64,000 nt of DNA from Paenibacillus qinlingensis (lineage in GTDB: Bacteria > Bacillota > Bacilli > Paenibacillales > NBRC-103111), in contig NZ_JABMKY010000001.1 in the NCBI RefSeq assembly GCF_013204845.1, positions 682,001 to 746,000 on the forward strand. Direction: 5' to 3'. Below are positions 19,688-29,266 of this stretch, one piece after another (position 1 is the first letter of the stretch; each line of letters starts with the position of its first letter). A program made the translations under genes and the position numbers. The notes beneath the pieces are model-generated. The model ran no database searches, was not told the origin of the DNA, and was given only the letters and a program-made list of their open reading frames with translations.

Positions 19688-19701
19688 TAACAGCGCTTTC
19701 A
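19688..19701 (-). promoter_or_regulatory. cre-like box upstream of the LplB-type importer operon
   Basis: TGAAAGCGCTGTTA on the reverse strand matches 13 of 14 positions of the CcpA consensus TGNAANCGNNNNCA (T instead of C at position 13). It lies in the 120-base gap between the amidohydrolase and permease genes. An 11-base motif ATGAGCGATAT is 30 bases further upstream, at 19731-19741. Confidence 0.6.
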
Positions 19702-19756
19702 TTACGTTGAAATAATGCAATCTTATCATGATGAGCGATATATTCTACTTTGCCAT

Positions 19757-21013
19757 TTATTCGAATAAATAATTGTAAGTATTCGGGCGTCGCTCTTGCT
19801 TAAACAAGATGCGAGCTTCTCCGCTTGCATTCCCTACAGACAGCCATGGCTGGTAATAAGACTCAGCAAGGTCGATTTCGCTAATCACTATACCTTGTGT
19901 TTGTTCCGGAATTTCTGCAATGATTTTGCCTTGGGGATTGATAATTCTGCTTGGATTCTCTCCCCACATTCCAGCGACCACGACGTGAACCCCACAATCA
20001 ATCGCTCGTGCAAGAGACTGAATTAAGGCATTTCCCTGCGTAGGTACAAATAATAGTTCTGCACCTTTCAGCGTTAGTATTCTAGCTACTTCAGGAAAGT
20101 AACAATCCCAGCAAATCATGATGCCGATTCGACCCAGGTCCGTATCAAATACCGGATACTCGCGTCCAGGCGTAACCCCCATCTCAGCTTCATCCAGAGG
20201 CACATGCGTTTTTCTGTATTTTCCTGCTACATGGCCTGCTCGATCTATCAAGAGCGCTGTATTATAAAGGACATCCCCATCCATTTCGAAAAAACTAGTA
20301 ATGATGTAGTAGTTATATTTTCTAGCGTAATCCGCAAGAAAATTCGTAAATGTGCCCGGTATCGACTCACCAAAGAGTCCGTAGCCCCTACCTTCACAAC
20401 CTTGCTCATAGACGCATTCACTAAGACATACGACATCTGCACGGTCCACTCCAGCTTGTTCAAGAATCGTCCCCATCGCAGCTAAATTGTCATTTCTATT
20501 GCCGGAAAACTTGTTGATTAGCGTAGTTGCTACCCTTAGCTTTCTAGAACCTTCAGATTGTTTCTCAATGAAAGACGGCCTTCTCCATACGATCGTACCG
20601 CTCGCTGACCATCGGAAAGCAAGCTCCACCTCGACATGTACGGCCCCTTCCGGCGCAATCATCGTTCTATGCAAATTCACCCACTGATCATCAAGCCTAC
20701 CTGCTTGATCCAAATAGTCTCTTGTCAGTAATACGCCTTCTGAATCAGACCAGGTGAGCAAAACATAGCAGTTAAGCCCGTTTAACTCTATATCAGTTCC
20801 CCGATATTGGACATTGATTTCATATGTCTTTCCACCATTTATCCCGGCAATTTTACACATCCATTTTCCGTATTTCTCCAGATTACCGTTTGCATGCATA
20901 ACTAATACTGGATCTTCACCCCATACGTCCCTTATAAATTCTGGAGCAAGCGCTTCATGTGGAGACCAGCTTATCCAATCCTTAGAATCGAACATTTGCA
21001 TTCGATTAACCAT
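19757..21013 (-). CDS. Carbon-nitrogen hydrolase (nitrilase superfamily) with N-terminal beta-rich domain
   Basis: A 418-residue protein with no signal peptide, so probably cytoplasmic. Residues 160-418 form a nitrilase fold with a visible Glu-Lys-Cys triad: Glu199 in CLSECVYEQ, Lys268 in KYRKTHVPLDE, Cys301 in IMICWDCYFPE. Residues 1-150 form a separate beta-rich domain (YEINVQYRG, VHVEVELAFRW, GTIVWRRPSF) resembling a jelly-roll or carbohydrate-binding module; this is unusual for the family. The start ATG at 21013 follows GGAGG at 10 bases; the open frame runs 19 codons further. It is upstream of the importer operon and shares an 11-base promoter motif with it. It may deamidate or deacylate an imported amino-sugar conjugate (inference). 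Confidence 0.88.
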   Translation of the reverse strand: MVNRMQMFDSKDWISWSPHEALAPEFIRDVWGEDPVLVMHANGNLEKYGKWMCKIAGINGGKTYEINVQYRGTDIELNGLNCYVLLTWSDSEGVLLTRDYLDQAGRLDDQWVNLHRTMIAPEGAVHVEVELAFRWSASGTIVWRRPSFIEKQSEGSRKLRVATTLINKFSGNRNDNLAAMGTILEQAGVDRADVVCLSECVYEQGCEGRGYGLFGESIPGTFTNFLADYARKYNYYIITSFFEMDGDVLYNTALLIDRAGHVAGKYRKTHVPLDEAEMGVTPGREYPVFDTDLGRIGIMICWDCYFPEVARILTLKGAELLFVPTQGNALIQSLARAIDCGVHVVVAGMWGENPSRIINPQGKIIAEIPEQTQGIVISEIDLAESYYQPWLSVGNASGEARILFKQERRPNTYNYLFE

Positions 21014-21170
21014 CGTCGTTCTCCCTCCTTTCAACGATTCCGCTGATACTTGTAAAGTATAGCATCGCATATATGAGGTGAAAATTATGTAAAGTTATAG
21101 TTATGAGCGATATCTTACACTTTTTGTGCAATTCTCATGATTGTGCCTTTGCGTTATATAAGCCTTCAAT

Positions 21171-21199
21171 GAGACAAGTCGCTGTAAATATTTTATAAT
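21171..21199 (+). promoter_or_regulatory. Promoter of the SWIM/SNF2 operon
   Basis: GAGACA (21171-21176) and TATAAT (21194-21199) are 17 bases apart, close to a sigma-A promoter. An inverted repeat ATCTTA/TAAGAT (21211-21225) lies between the promoter and the ribosome site of the SWIM gene. Confidence 0.5.
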
Positions 21200-21242
21200 A
21201 TAGGCATGATATCTTATCGTAAGATTCTAAAGGAGTTTACTC

Positions 21243-22796
21243 ATGTCTTCTACACCCGTTTTAAATGATGCCCAATGGTCGATATTACTTGAATATATTG
21301 CCGAAATGTATAACGAAGTTACGCTAAGTCGAGGCTTTCATTTTTATAAACAGCAAATGGTAACGTCTCTGATTATATCTACTGAGATGAAGAAAGTTAA
21401 CGCCGTCGTAGAAGAGTTTGGAGAGAAGTGTCAGGTAGGGATTGACCTGAATCTGTTGAAAGCCAGCTCCTGCACCTGCCCTGTTAAGACATCTTGCAAA
21501 CATGTGGCAGCAGCCTTGATGGAGTTAGCCGATCGCCAAGGCTACCCAGCCTCCCAGATCATGAATGCCAAGATGGCGTTGAAACGCGTTGCTGCCCAAT
21601 CCTCCAACGTGTCAAATTTGGAGCAACTTCCGGGGATGACTGTGGAAGGTTGGCACAAGTTCATGGAGCACTACACTTTTCATCTAAAGCCCTCCTATGA
21701 TCAATGGAACTACGTTGAATTACTGCGTGGGCAATTCGCTAATCTCAAGCGAACGCCGATTCCGTTCTCTGAAACGGATCAGTTTTATTTTGAATTTCAT
21801 CAGAGACTGTTCATTCTGCGCAAAATCGTAGAGCAGAATGCCCAAGCTGGTGTCACCTTTTTCACGGCTGCAACCGTCTATCATTTGAGTGATGAGTTGG
21901 ATGAGTGGATGAAAGAAACCGGCTCGTTAAATGAGGGGCTGCATGGGGAGAGAACAGCACAAACTTCTGCATATCTCCGTGCGCAAATGGCGATTGAATC
22001 ACCGAAAAAACTCCACCATTTCAGGGTGTTCACGGCATTTTGGGCTTACCACGTAGCTGCTGAAGAAAGCCTGGTTGCTTCGGAAATAACGGCTTTCGAA
22101 GAAATGGAAGCTGCAGATCTTTCTTTTTCCCTATGCGCTGGACGAGCATATCTCTTTCTTCGACAAGGGAAACCTCACCTGGCCTGGGATACATTAGTAT
22201 CGCATGCTACCTTCAAGGAAGCCCCAACTCTTCTGTTCAAACCATTTCTTGATGAAATGAAACATGCTCATGAATGGCATGAGATGGTTCAATGGCTGCG
22301 AAGAATGAGTTCGTTCTATCACGGAAAAAGACATCTCGAAGTTGACGTTTACGTCTCCTATTGGAAACTGGTCGTCGCTGAATTGCCTGAACATGAGGCA
22401 GCCATGTGGAAATCGCTAGAAGAGCTTTTGCCAACTACGTACCGCATTATTGAAGATCTCTATTATGAAAAGCGACAATGGAAGCCGTGGATCGAAATGC
22501 AAATTGCACAGGGCTACGACCCTTTTACCCATCGAGTTAATGTGCTGCAACCTATTGAGAAGGAGTCTCCTGAGCTACTACTCCCTTATTACCATCAAGC
22601 GGTCGAGCACTATATTCGACTCAAGAACCGTCATGACTACAAAGCAGCAGTAAGGCTGTTGAAACGTTTGGAAAAGGTCTATAAAAAAATGAAGCAACCC
22701 GAACGATGGGAAGCGTTCTTCACCCGATTCGTCAGTCGGTTCAGCAGGCTGCGCGCCTTGCAAGAAGAATTGAAGAAAGGGAAGCTGCTAGAATGA
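21243..22796 (+). CDS. ywqB: SWIM zinc-finger protein, YwqB-like
   Basis: A 517-residue cytoplasmic protein. The SWIM zinc motif is C77-x-C79 with C85-x-H87 (CTCP...SCKHVAAALMEL); the remaining residues are helical and lack other recognisable domains. ATG has AAAGGAG at 7 bases. The stop overlaps the start of the SNF2 helicase gene (ATGA), so both are made together, as with ywqB/ywqA in Bacillus subtilis. SWIM domains bind DNA or proteins, and this partner presumably works with the Swi2/Snf2 ATPase on DNA or transcription complexes. The precise role is unknown. Confidence 0.88.
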   Translation: MSSTPVLNDAQWSILLEYIAEMYNEVTLSRGFHFYKQQMVTSLIISTEMKKVNAVVEEFGEKCQVGIDLNLLKASSCTCPVKTSCKHVAAALMELADRQGYPASQIMNAKMALKRVAAQSSNVSNLEQLPGMTVEGWHKFMEHYTFHLKPSYDQWNYVELLRGQFANLKRTPIPFSETDQFYFEFHQRLFILRKIVEQNAQAGVTFFTAATVYHLSDELDEWMKETGSLNEGLHGERTAQTSAYLRAQMAIESPKKLHHFRVFTAFWAYHVAAEESLVASEITAFEEMEAADLSFSLCAGRAYLFLRQGKPHLAWDTLVSHATFKEAPTLLFKPFLDEMKHAHEWHEMVQWLRRMSSFYHGKRHLEVDVYVSYWKLVVAELPEHEAAMWKSLEELLPTTYRIIEDLYYEKRQWKPWIEMQIAQGYDPFTHRVNVLQPIEKESPELLLPYYHQAVEHYIRLKNRHDYKAAVRLLKRLEKVYKKMKQPERWEAFFTRFVSRFSRLRALQEELKKGKLLE

Positions 22797-25756
22797 GCAC
22801 CAAACTGCACGAGATGTCGTTATGTATGACCCTAACGGATAGTGGAGATGCCTTGCTCTGGGGCTTCAAAGATGGCCGAGATGTCTCGGGTGACCACTTC
22901 CGTAAGCTTTTATTCACGTGGCATGAGCCTTCACTCTATGGCACTTTATTAGAAACGCAGCAAGCTGGCGAACTTGTCGTAACGATACTCCCTGCCGAGC
23001 AGGTTCTTGCCTTCTTTGCCGAGCCCAATTTCATGGATATTGTCCAGTGGGAAATGGGGACAGAGTCTTCAAAGACGATGTTGCGTCTAGCACCACTTCT
23101 CCAAGATGCAGCTAAAAAAGGGCTCTACTTACCAAGCTATGAAGACTTTCGAAATGGTCAGTTAGTATGGACTTGGGATCGTAATGCGGATGAGCTAGCT
23201 GACGTAGATTGGGGCCTTCTGGCGAGCATGGATGACCTTGGCGAAGTTGGATTACGCGCTGCCTTCTCAGCTACAGTTGTAGAAACCCATTATGCGGATG
23301 CGACTGCGATGGCCGATTTACGGCGAGATTATCCAGCATTGTTTGCGACGAATCGGAAAACAAACACGGCTGACGATTCCCCCGCCGCTTTTACAGAAAA
23401 CGAATGGCTCTCCGCCATGGGTTGGCGACCAGACTTAGCGCCATTCCGCCCTGCTCTACAGCTGCTTGAGCCTGATGAACTTGAAGAAGACTGGCGGTTG
23501 CGACTCGTACTTCAGGACAAACATGACAGCACCCTGCTCACCCCAATTCGGCTGCATGTGGATGGAACAGCTTCAGGCCAATGGGCGTCAGACTGGACGC
23601 CGCATGTGGTGGAGCGTGCGCCAGGCTGGGTAACACGCTTATTGGAAGCACTGCCTCGCATGGCCGACGATGGGGAACTACTCGCTCATCCGATGAGCGA
23701 TGACTCGGCTTGGACGTTTCTGACCAAGGACAGCCGCATTCTATTGGAGGACGGCTGGAATGTCATGCTTCCGGCTTGGTGGGAAGCCGCAGCGAAGCGG
23801 AAGCCTCGCCTGAGTGCCAAAGTCGCTGCTGAAGCAGGCAGCGATGCCGGCGGCGGCGGCAAAACCGAGTCCTTATTCGGCATGAACTCGCTCGTCAATT
23901 TCGATTGGCGAATCGCGATCGGAGACTCCGAATTGAGCGAAGCTGAATTCAACAGTTTGCTCACGCGGAATGAACGGTTAGTTCGTTTCCGGGGACAATG
24001 GATCTATCTGGATCCCGCTTTTCTTGAGCAAATCCGCAGGTTGATGGATAGTGTTGATCCGGCTGAGGGCTTGTCGCTGCAAGATATTTTCCAGCTCCAC
24101 TTATTGAGTGAATTGGAGAGGGATAAGGCAAAATCCTCCTCCTGGGATGGCGAATCTCAGGAGGAAGTGGACTACGAAGAAGAAGCTCGCTTGCAGTTGG
24201 AGGTTGAGCTGAACGGACATTTGCTTAAGTTAGTTAGGCAGCTTGGTCAACCTTCAGATCTAGAGCTTATCCCTGTGCCGCAAGGGCTTCGCGCCGAGTT
24301 GCGGGGTTATCAGCACCAAGGCTTTACTTGGTTAACCTATCTTCGAAAATTCGGCCTTGGTGCGTGCTTGGCTGATGATATGGGACTTGGTAAAACCGTC
24401 CAATTCATCACTTATTTACTGCATCACAAGCCAGTTTCTGAGCAGCCTGCGCTACTCATTTGCCCTACTTCCGTACTGGGTAACTGGCAGAAAGAGCTTG
24501 CGCGCTTCGCACCTGAGCTTACGGTTATGCTGCACTACGGAAAAGGTCGTTTGGGCGGAGGAGCATTGGATGATGCCCTGCAAGGCGTCGATATTGTCCT
24601 GACTTCTTACACGACAGCACTTATGGATCAAGAAACACTTCAGCCTTACATGTGGAGCTCCCTCTGTTTGGATGAAGCTCAGAATATTAAAAATGCACAA
24701 AACAAGCAGTCCGCCGCCATCCGCTCGTTAAACGCTGTTCATCGAATCGCCCTCACGGGTACACCGATTGAGAACCGATTATCAGAGCTGTGGTCCATCT
24801 ATGACTACTTGAATCCAGGTTATCTCGGGAATCAGCGAGGCTTTCAAGTTCGTTTCGCGAATCCGATCGAGAAACATCAGGATACGGAGCGGACTGCGCA
24901 ACTTCAACAGTTGGTGAAACCTTTTATGCTGCGCCGCAAAAAGAAAGATCCTGCCATCCAACTCGATTTGCCGGATAAGCTGGAAATGAAGGTCTATATC
25001 AACTTGACGGCCGAGCAAGGCGCGATGTATGAGCAGACCGTCAAGGATCTGATGGAGCGCATGAAGAAGCTCGAGGGCATGGAGCGTAAAGGCGCAATCC
25101 TTGGTGCTTTGACACAGCTGAAACAGCTGTGTAATCATCCGATGCTGCTTACGAAGGAAGCAGAGCTGGCTGAGGAAATGGCTCAGAGCGAGGAAAGCCG
25201 CGCTGAGTTGGTCTTGCGCTCCGCGAAGCTGGAGCGGCTTGTGGCGATGGTCGATGAGCTCCGCGACGAGGGCGATTCGTGCTTGATCTTCACGCAGTAT
25301 GTGGGCATGGGCCGCATGCTGGCGAGTGTGCTCTCCAAGCAGCGCGGAGAGCCGGTGTTCTACCTCAACGGGAGCACGCCGAAGCAAGAGCGCGACCGCA
25401 TGATTGAACGGTTCCAAGCCGCTGACGGCGAGGGCCCGAGTATTTTCGTGCTGTCGCTGAAAGCCGGCGGCGTCGGTTTGAATTTGACCGCGGCGAATCA
25501 CGTATTCCACTTCGACCGCTGGTGGAATCCCGCGGTCGAGAACCAAGCGACCGACCGCGCGTATCGAATGGGCCAAACGCGGAACGTGCAGGTTCACAAG
25601 TTCATCTCGCTCGGCACACTGGAGGAGCGGATCGACGAGATGCTTGAGAGCAAAATGAGCCTCAGCGACAACGTCATCTCCTCCTCCGAAGGTTGGATTA
25701 CCGAGCTTTCGAATGATGAGCTGCAGGATTTGTTTACGCTGCGGAAATCTTGGTAA
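22793..25756 (+). CDS. ywqA: SNF2 family DNA-dependent ATPase/helicase, YwqA-like
   Basis: A 987-residue protein. Residues 1-450 hold the bacterial SNF2-associated region. The two RecA-like lobes follow: Walker A DDMGLGKT at about 527, a DEAQ box in LDEAQNIKN at about 626, motif III LTGTPIENRLSELWS, and motifs V-VI in GGVGLNLTAANHVFHFDRWWNP and QATDRAYRMGQ. The open frame starts 29 codons earlier inside the SWIM gene; ATG at 22793 overlaps that gene's TGA and is the likely start. The last 700 bases are noticeably richer in G+C than the beginning. It ends before a strong terminator (25773-25816). Function is probably chromatin-like remodelling or RNA polymerase recycling (RapA-like), by family. 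Confidence 0.93.
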   Translation: MSTKLHEMSLCMTLTDSGDALLWGFKDGRDVSGDHFRKLLFTWHEPSLYGTLLETQQAGELVVTILPAEQVLAFFAEPNFMDIVQWEMGTESSKTMLRLAPLLQDAAKKGLYLPSYEDFRNGQLVWTWDRNADELADVDWGLLASMDDLGEVGLRAAFSATVVETHYADATAMADLRRDYPALFATNRKTNTADDSPAAFTENEWLSAMGWRPDLAPFRPALQLLEPDELEEDWRLRLVLQDKHDSTLLTPIRLHVDGTASGQWASDWTPHVVERAPGWVTRLLEALPRMADDGELLAHPMSDDSAWTFLTKDSRILLEDGWNVMLPAWWEAAAKRKPRLSAKVAAEAGSDAGGGGKTESLFGMNSLVNFDWRIAIGDSELSEAEFNSLLTRNERLVRFRGQWIYLDPAFLEQIRRLMDSVDPAEGLSLQDIFQLHLLSELERDKAKSSSWDGESQEEVDYEEEARLQLEVELNGHLLKLVRQLGQPSDLELIPVPQGLRAELRGYQHQGFTWLTYLRKFGLGACLADDMGLGKTVQFITYLLHHKPVSEQPALLICPTSVLGNWQKELARFAPELTVMLHYGKGRLGGGALDDALQGVDIVLTSYTTALMDQETLQPYMWSSLCLDEAQNIKNAQNKQSAAIRSLNAVHRIALTGTPIENRLSELWSIYDYLNPGYLGNQRGFQVRFANPIEKHQDTERTAQLQQLVKPFMLRRKKKDPAIQLDLPDKLEMKVYINLTAEQGAMYEQTVKDLMERMKKLEGMERKGAILGALTQLKQLCNHPMLLTKEAELAEEMAQSEESRAELVLRSAKLERLVAMVDELRDEGDSCLIFTQYVGMGRMLASVLSKQRGEPVFYLNGSTPKQERDRMIERFQAADGEGPSIFVLSLKAGGVGLNLTAANHVFHFDRWWNPAVENQATDRAYRMGQTRNVQVHKFISLGTLEERIDEMLESKMSLSDNVISSSEGWITELSNDELQDLFTLRKSW

Positions 25757-25772
25757 AAGCGGCTACTCGGTG

Positions 25773-25816
25773 AAAGGGCTGTCTCCGTGTCTACGGGAGA
25801 TGGCCTTTTCTTTTTG
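25773..25816 (+). terminator. Rho-independent terminator after the SNF2 gene
   Basis: AAAGGGC-GTCTCC pairs with GGGAGA-GGCC around a short loop and is followed by TTTTCTTTTT. Confidence 0.85.
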
Positions 25817-25965
25817 AAAGCCTATATCCTCATCGCTAACTAGATTAGCCTCTATCTTTCGATCTACCTCCGTCTTAAACACCACTACTCATCCGAATGA
25901 TATAATCGACAGTATATATTCCATCAAATTTCGACATTACCTATTACTGAAGGAGACCCAACATT

Positions 25966-27423
25966 ATGTTTCAATGGAAACTTGTCATACCAGCTACTTC
26001 CCTGCTCCTAACGGCAGCACTTCTCCCAGGAGGAGCGTCATCCGTATCAGCAGCCTACTCCTCGTCTGTTAACGCTTCTACGAAACTCGTATATGCTTCG
26101 GGCAAGAATTTCACGGTTAAAACGGTCACCGTTGATCTCACCGATCCAACACTTGAACTTATTCCTGCCTTAGCCGATGGTGGTATCGGACACGACGACG
26201 CCATGCAATCCATCGTGGAGCGAGAGAACGGTGTCGCGGCAATTAACGGAACATTTTTCAACGCCTACGAGTCTGATCCTTATATCCGTTACCCCAACGG
26301 AACGTTGCTGGCATCTGGCGAGCCGATGCATTCTGGGGAAAATCAGACGCTTTTTCTAAACAAAGATAAGGTGCCTGACATTCAGTTTGTCAATCTCGAC
26401 ATTGCCATTCGAACCAGTGAGGGTGGCGGAACCTACACCATTAATCCTTGGGGTATTAACAAATATTACGGAGACACGAGCACCGACCAAATTGTCTGGT
26501 ATACGCCGGATTTCGGCCGCTGGATCGGCTTTCCTAATGGCACTAAAGTGGTAATTAACGAAGGACTTGTCACTCGGATTACGCAGGATTCCGTTTCCGT
26601 TCCGGAAGGCGGTTACGTGTTATTCGTCGGGAACAGCGCCAATAATAAGCAGAACGTACTGACCAAGTTAGACGTAGGCGACAGAATCACAAAGGATATT
26701 CTTGCAAAAGGTGAGGGCGGAAGCAATCTCGACGCCAAAACCTGGCTATCCGCCATCGGCGTAGGTCCGAAACTTGTAACGAACGGATCCTCGGATATCA
26801 ATGTGAGTAGAGACGGCTTTACGGATCCCAAAGTCACGCAATCTTCTGCGGCTAGAAGCTTCGTTGGAATCGATGGCTCTAATCGCCTAGTCATGGGCAC
26901 CGTGCCCAGCGCTACCTTGTCAGAACTTGCATCAATTTCGATTGCCCTTGGCTTAAAAGAAGCAATGAATATGGATGGCGGCGCAAGTTCCGGGCTATAT
27001 GCGAACGGCGCCATGATGACATATCCAGGCCGGAAGCTTAGCAACGTGCTCCTCGTCCGCAAATTGGATAAGCCTAAAGTACAAATTGATATTAACGGTC
27101 AATATATCTCCGATTTCAGCGGCTTCATCGATAAAGAAACGACAGTCGTCCCAATTCGTCCTTTTATAACAGCAATGAACGCCAAGTTTTCTTGGGATGC
27201 TGCAACTAGGACTGCTACCATTACCAATGCTGGCGTCACTTTAAAACTACAGGACGGGAGTTCGGTCGCTACAGTCAACGGAAAGTCCGTTTCTGTCCCT
27301 GTTCCCTTGCAAATCATGAGCGACAGTCGGATGTATGTCCCTCTTCGTCTCGTTGCTGAGTCACTCAAAAGCACCGTTGAGTGGAACAGCAAACTGTACC
27401 GTGCATCAGTGCGTTTGCCTTAA
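25966..27423 (+). CDS. Secreted phosphodiester glycosidase family protein with copper-amine-oxidase-like N domain
   Basis: Exported protein of 485 residues. The signal peptide ends at about SVSAAY (residue 30). Residues 45-365 are the NAGPA (phosphodiester glycosidase, DUF2233) fold, with GVAAINGTFFNAY, the central DPKVTQSSAARSFVGI and the conserved EAMNMDGGASSGLY near its end. Residues 370-485 form a CuAO_N1-type domain (VVPIRPFITAMNAKFSWDAATRTATI, MYVPLRLVAESL), a common wall-associated module in Paenibacillus. ATG follows GGAG at about 9 bases. The enzyme may cleave a sugar-phosphodiester in exopolysaccharide or teichoic acid. It ends at a shared strong terminator with the convergent glycosyltransferase operon. 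Confidence 0.9.
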   Translation: MFQWKLVIPATSLLLTAALLPGGASSVSAAYSSSVNASTKLVYASGKNFTVKTVTVDLTDPTLELIPALADGGIGHDDAMQSIVERENGVAAINGTFFNAYESDPYIRYPNGTLLASGEPMHSGENQTLFLNKDKVPDIQFVNLDIAIRTSEGGGTYTINPWGINKYYGDTSTDQIVWYTPDFGRWIGFPNGTKVVINEGLVTRITQDSVSVPEGGYVLFVGNSANNKQNVLTKLDVGDRITKDILAKGEGGSNLDAKTWLSAIGVGPKLVTNGSSDINVSRDGFTDPKVTQSSAARSFVGIDGSNRLVMGTVPSATLSELASISIALGLKEAMNMDGGASSGLYANGAMMTYPGRKLSNVLLVRKLDKPKVQIDINGQYISDFSGFIDKETTVVPIRPFITAMNAKFSWDAATRTATITNAGVTLKLQDGSSVATVNGKSVSVPVPLQIMSDSRMYVPLRLVAESLKSTVEWNSKLYRASVRLP

Positions 27424-27442
27424 TTGCATTAGAGGATGTAAT

Positions 27443-27500
27443 AAAAAAGCTGGTAGGGAATCAAACATGAGAAAATGTTTGGATTCCCTACCAGCTTTTT
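27443..27500. terminator. Strong bidirectional terminator
   Basis: AAAAAGCTGGTAGGGAATC and its complement GATTCCCTACCAGCTTTTT form a long near-perfect stem with A and T runs on both sides. It serves the convergent genes ending at 27423 (+) and 27541 (-). Confidence 0.92.
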
Positions 27501-27540
27501 ATTGTGAGATGATTCGACTCTAATCGACATTAAAACTTCC

Positions 27541-28434
27541 TCACAGATTAGAAATGATGGCTTCGATCTTTCTCTGCTGTTCGTTGATTTTCGGGACATA
27601 TTCCGAAAAAGAAGGTAACAAAGTATTTTCAACTAGCCTTTTCAATTGTAAATCAAGCGCAGCCTTGTACCGGTCGGAGTCCTGTAAAAAGCCTGCCTCT
27701 CTTGCACATATCGTCAATTCACTCCAATCTGCAAATGAAGATATGCCGAGAGAGTTTTGATTTTGTCCTAAATGTATGCGGAAATAACTGAGTGTCTCAG
27801 GTAAATAAACAGCGTTACCTCGAACAAGAAGCGAGAGCCATGTCGCCAAATCATTGATGGTCGTAAACTGTCTGCCACAAAGAATGCCGAACGGTTCTAT
27901 TAAATCCTTTTTCCGAAAAAGCACAGTAGTCGGCTCTCCGATAACATTATGTCCGTCACTCAATATGTCATTACCAAAATCAATTCCGTTCAACACCGTC
28001 GTCTCATTGTACAATCTTCGTGTTGCATATACAGGAGGTCTTTCGTTCCCGGATCCGTCGATCAACTGGCGGTAAGAAGTAACTAGTGTAACGTCTGGCA
28101 TCTCCAAATAGCATGCCATCATTCGCTCAATTTTCTCGGGGTGAAACAAATCATCATCCATTAAATAGTTGACATATTCACCAGAGGATAGTTCATAACA
28201 CTTGTTCCAATTTTTCACAAAAAGCACGGTATCGTTTTTAAAATACTTGATCTTCGAGTACTGTGCCAGATAGGGCTGCAACATAACCCATACGCCCATG
28301 TCCGTGCTATCATCACAAATGATGATTTCAATATTGGGATAGGTTTGATTAATGGCACTTTCTAGCGCTAACCTCAAATACTGAGGCCTGTTATAAGCAG
28401 GGATCAGAATACTGACAAGCGGCTTACTTTTCAT
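27541..28434 (-). CDS. Family 2 glycosyltransferase
   Basis: A 297-residue cytoplasmic GT-A enzyme. The N-terminus VSILIPAYNRPQYLRLALES is the nucleotide-sugar binding strand of family 2, and the DxD motif is MDDDLF at about 112-117. A later W-rich helix (LATWLSLL) follows. ATG has GGAGG at 5-6 bases. It is last of four consecutive glycosyltransferase-like genes on this strand (gaps 16-57 bases), so they likely assemble one glycan. Donor and acceptor are unknown. Confidence 0.92.
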   Translation of the reverse strand: MKSKPLVSILIPAYNRPQYLRLALESAINQTYPNIEIIICDDSTDMGVWVMLQPYLAQYSKIKYFKNDTVLFVKNWNKCYELSSGEYVNYLMDDDLFHPEKIERMMACYLEMPDVTLVTSYRQLIDGSGNERPPVYATRRLYNETTVLNGIDFGNDILSDGHNVIGEPTTVLFRKKDLIEPFGILCGRQFTTINDLATWLSLLVRGNAVYLPETLSYFRIHLGQNQNSLGISSFADWSELTICAREAGFLQDSDRYKAALDLQLKRLVENTLLPSFSEYVPKINEQQRKIEAIISNL

Positions 28435-28459
28435 GGAATTCCTCCATCACTGTTTTGTT

Positions 28460-29251
28460 CTATTTTTTATGATCCATTTGTTTCGATAACATGCTCATTA
28501 AATTAAACGTTTCTCTTTTAACCGGATGAATCCAATAATAATGAGGAGCTATTTTTGCTGCTTTCATTTCATCGAAGGAAATAGGTTTTACCGTACGCAC
28601 GTATTGCAGGCTTTCATCATAATTCCAAGGATACTCCCGGCACTTTCCTCCATATTTCATAGCGAGTGTTGCATAGAGCATTTCTTCCATTGCAAAGGTA
28701 TCCGTTGTTGCTAACAATTGCTCGAGTTGAATAAAATTGGTTTCAGCAAGCATTTTCCTAACTATGGGACGTCGATAAACTTGTGCTGGATTAAAATAGC
28801 GGACAAAGTAGTTTGTCTGGAAGAACGGTTGCCAACGATGCCATTCGTTCCACAGCGTAACCCCCGGATAAAATTGCGGATTATCATGCATAGAACGTTG
28901 GATTTGCATATGAGCTCCCATGCAGTCATAGCCATCCATTACCTCTTCGATGAATAACTCAAAACCAGGCTTGATAAAAAGCACGTCAGAGTCCAGGTTA
29001 ATCAGGTAATCGTATTCAATGTTCGTTTCTTCCAGCCAATGCATAACATCATATAGAAATCTGCCTAATTTCCCGTATTGTAAAGGTCTGCTGTACGTAC
29101 AAATGGGAATGCCTTGGCAACTACCGAAGCTCTTATTTGTCCCTCCGTTGTATAAGACAATCCTCGCATTAGGAATGTAATGTCGAATATTTTTTATTTG
29201 CTCCGTTAGTACACTTTCGTCCTCATGTGCCAATATTGCAAAACAGATCAT
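28460..29251 (-). CDS. Glycosyltransferase-like protein
   Basis: A 263-residue protein starting MICFAILAHEDESVLTEQI, a GT-A-like beginning. YLINLDSDVLFIKPGFELF contains an LDSD motif suited to metal and nucleotide-sugar binding. The C-terminal half is rich in Tyr and Trp (YPWNYDESLQY, APHYYWIHPVKRE), as in acceptor-binding lobes. I do not recognise a precise CAZy family. Its ribosome site is weak (GAAAG before ATGTGATCC), which fits translation coupled to the gene 16 bases upstream. It belongs to the four-gene glycosylation operon. Confidence 0.75.
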   Translation of the reverse strand: MICFAILAHEDESVLTEQIKNIRHYIPNARIVLYNGGTNKSFGSCQGIPICTYSRPLQYGKLGRFLYDVMHWLEETNIEYDYLINLDSDVLFIKPGFELFIEEVMDGYDCMGAHMQIQRSMHDNPQFYPGVTLWNEWHRWQPFFQTNYFVRYFNPAQVYRRPIVRKMLAETNFIQLEQLLATTDTFAMEEMLYATLAMKYGGKCREYPWNYDESLQYVRTVKPISFDEMKAAKIAPHYYWIHPVKRETFNLMSMLSKQMDHKK

Positions 29252-29266
29252 ATAGGATCACATCTT

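Noticed and set aside
24782..25597. A 271-codon open frame on the reverse strand inside the SNF2 gene
   Set aside because: The forward frame carries intact helicase motifs; the reverse frame arises from high G+C codon use and has no ribosome site.
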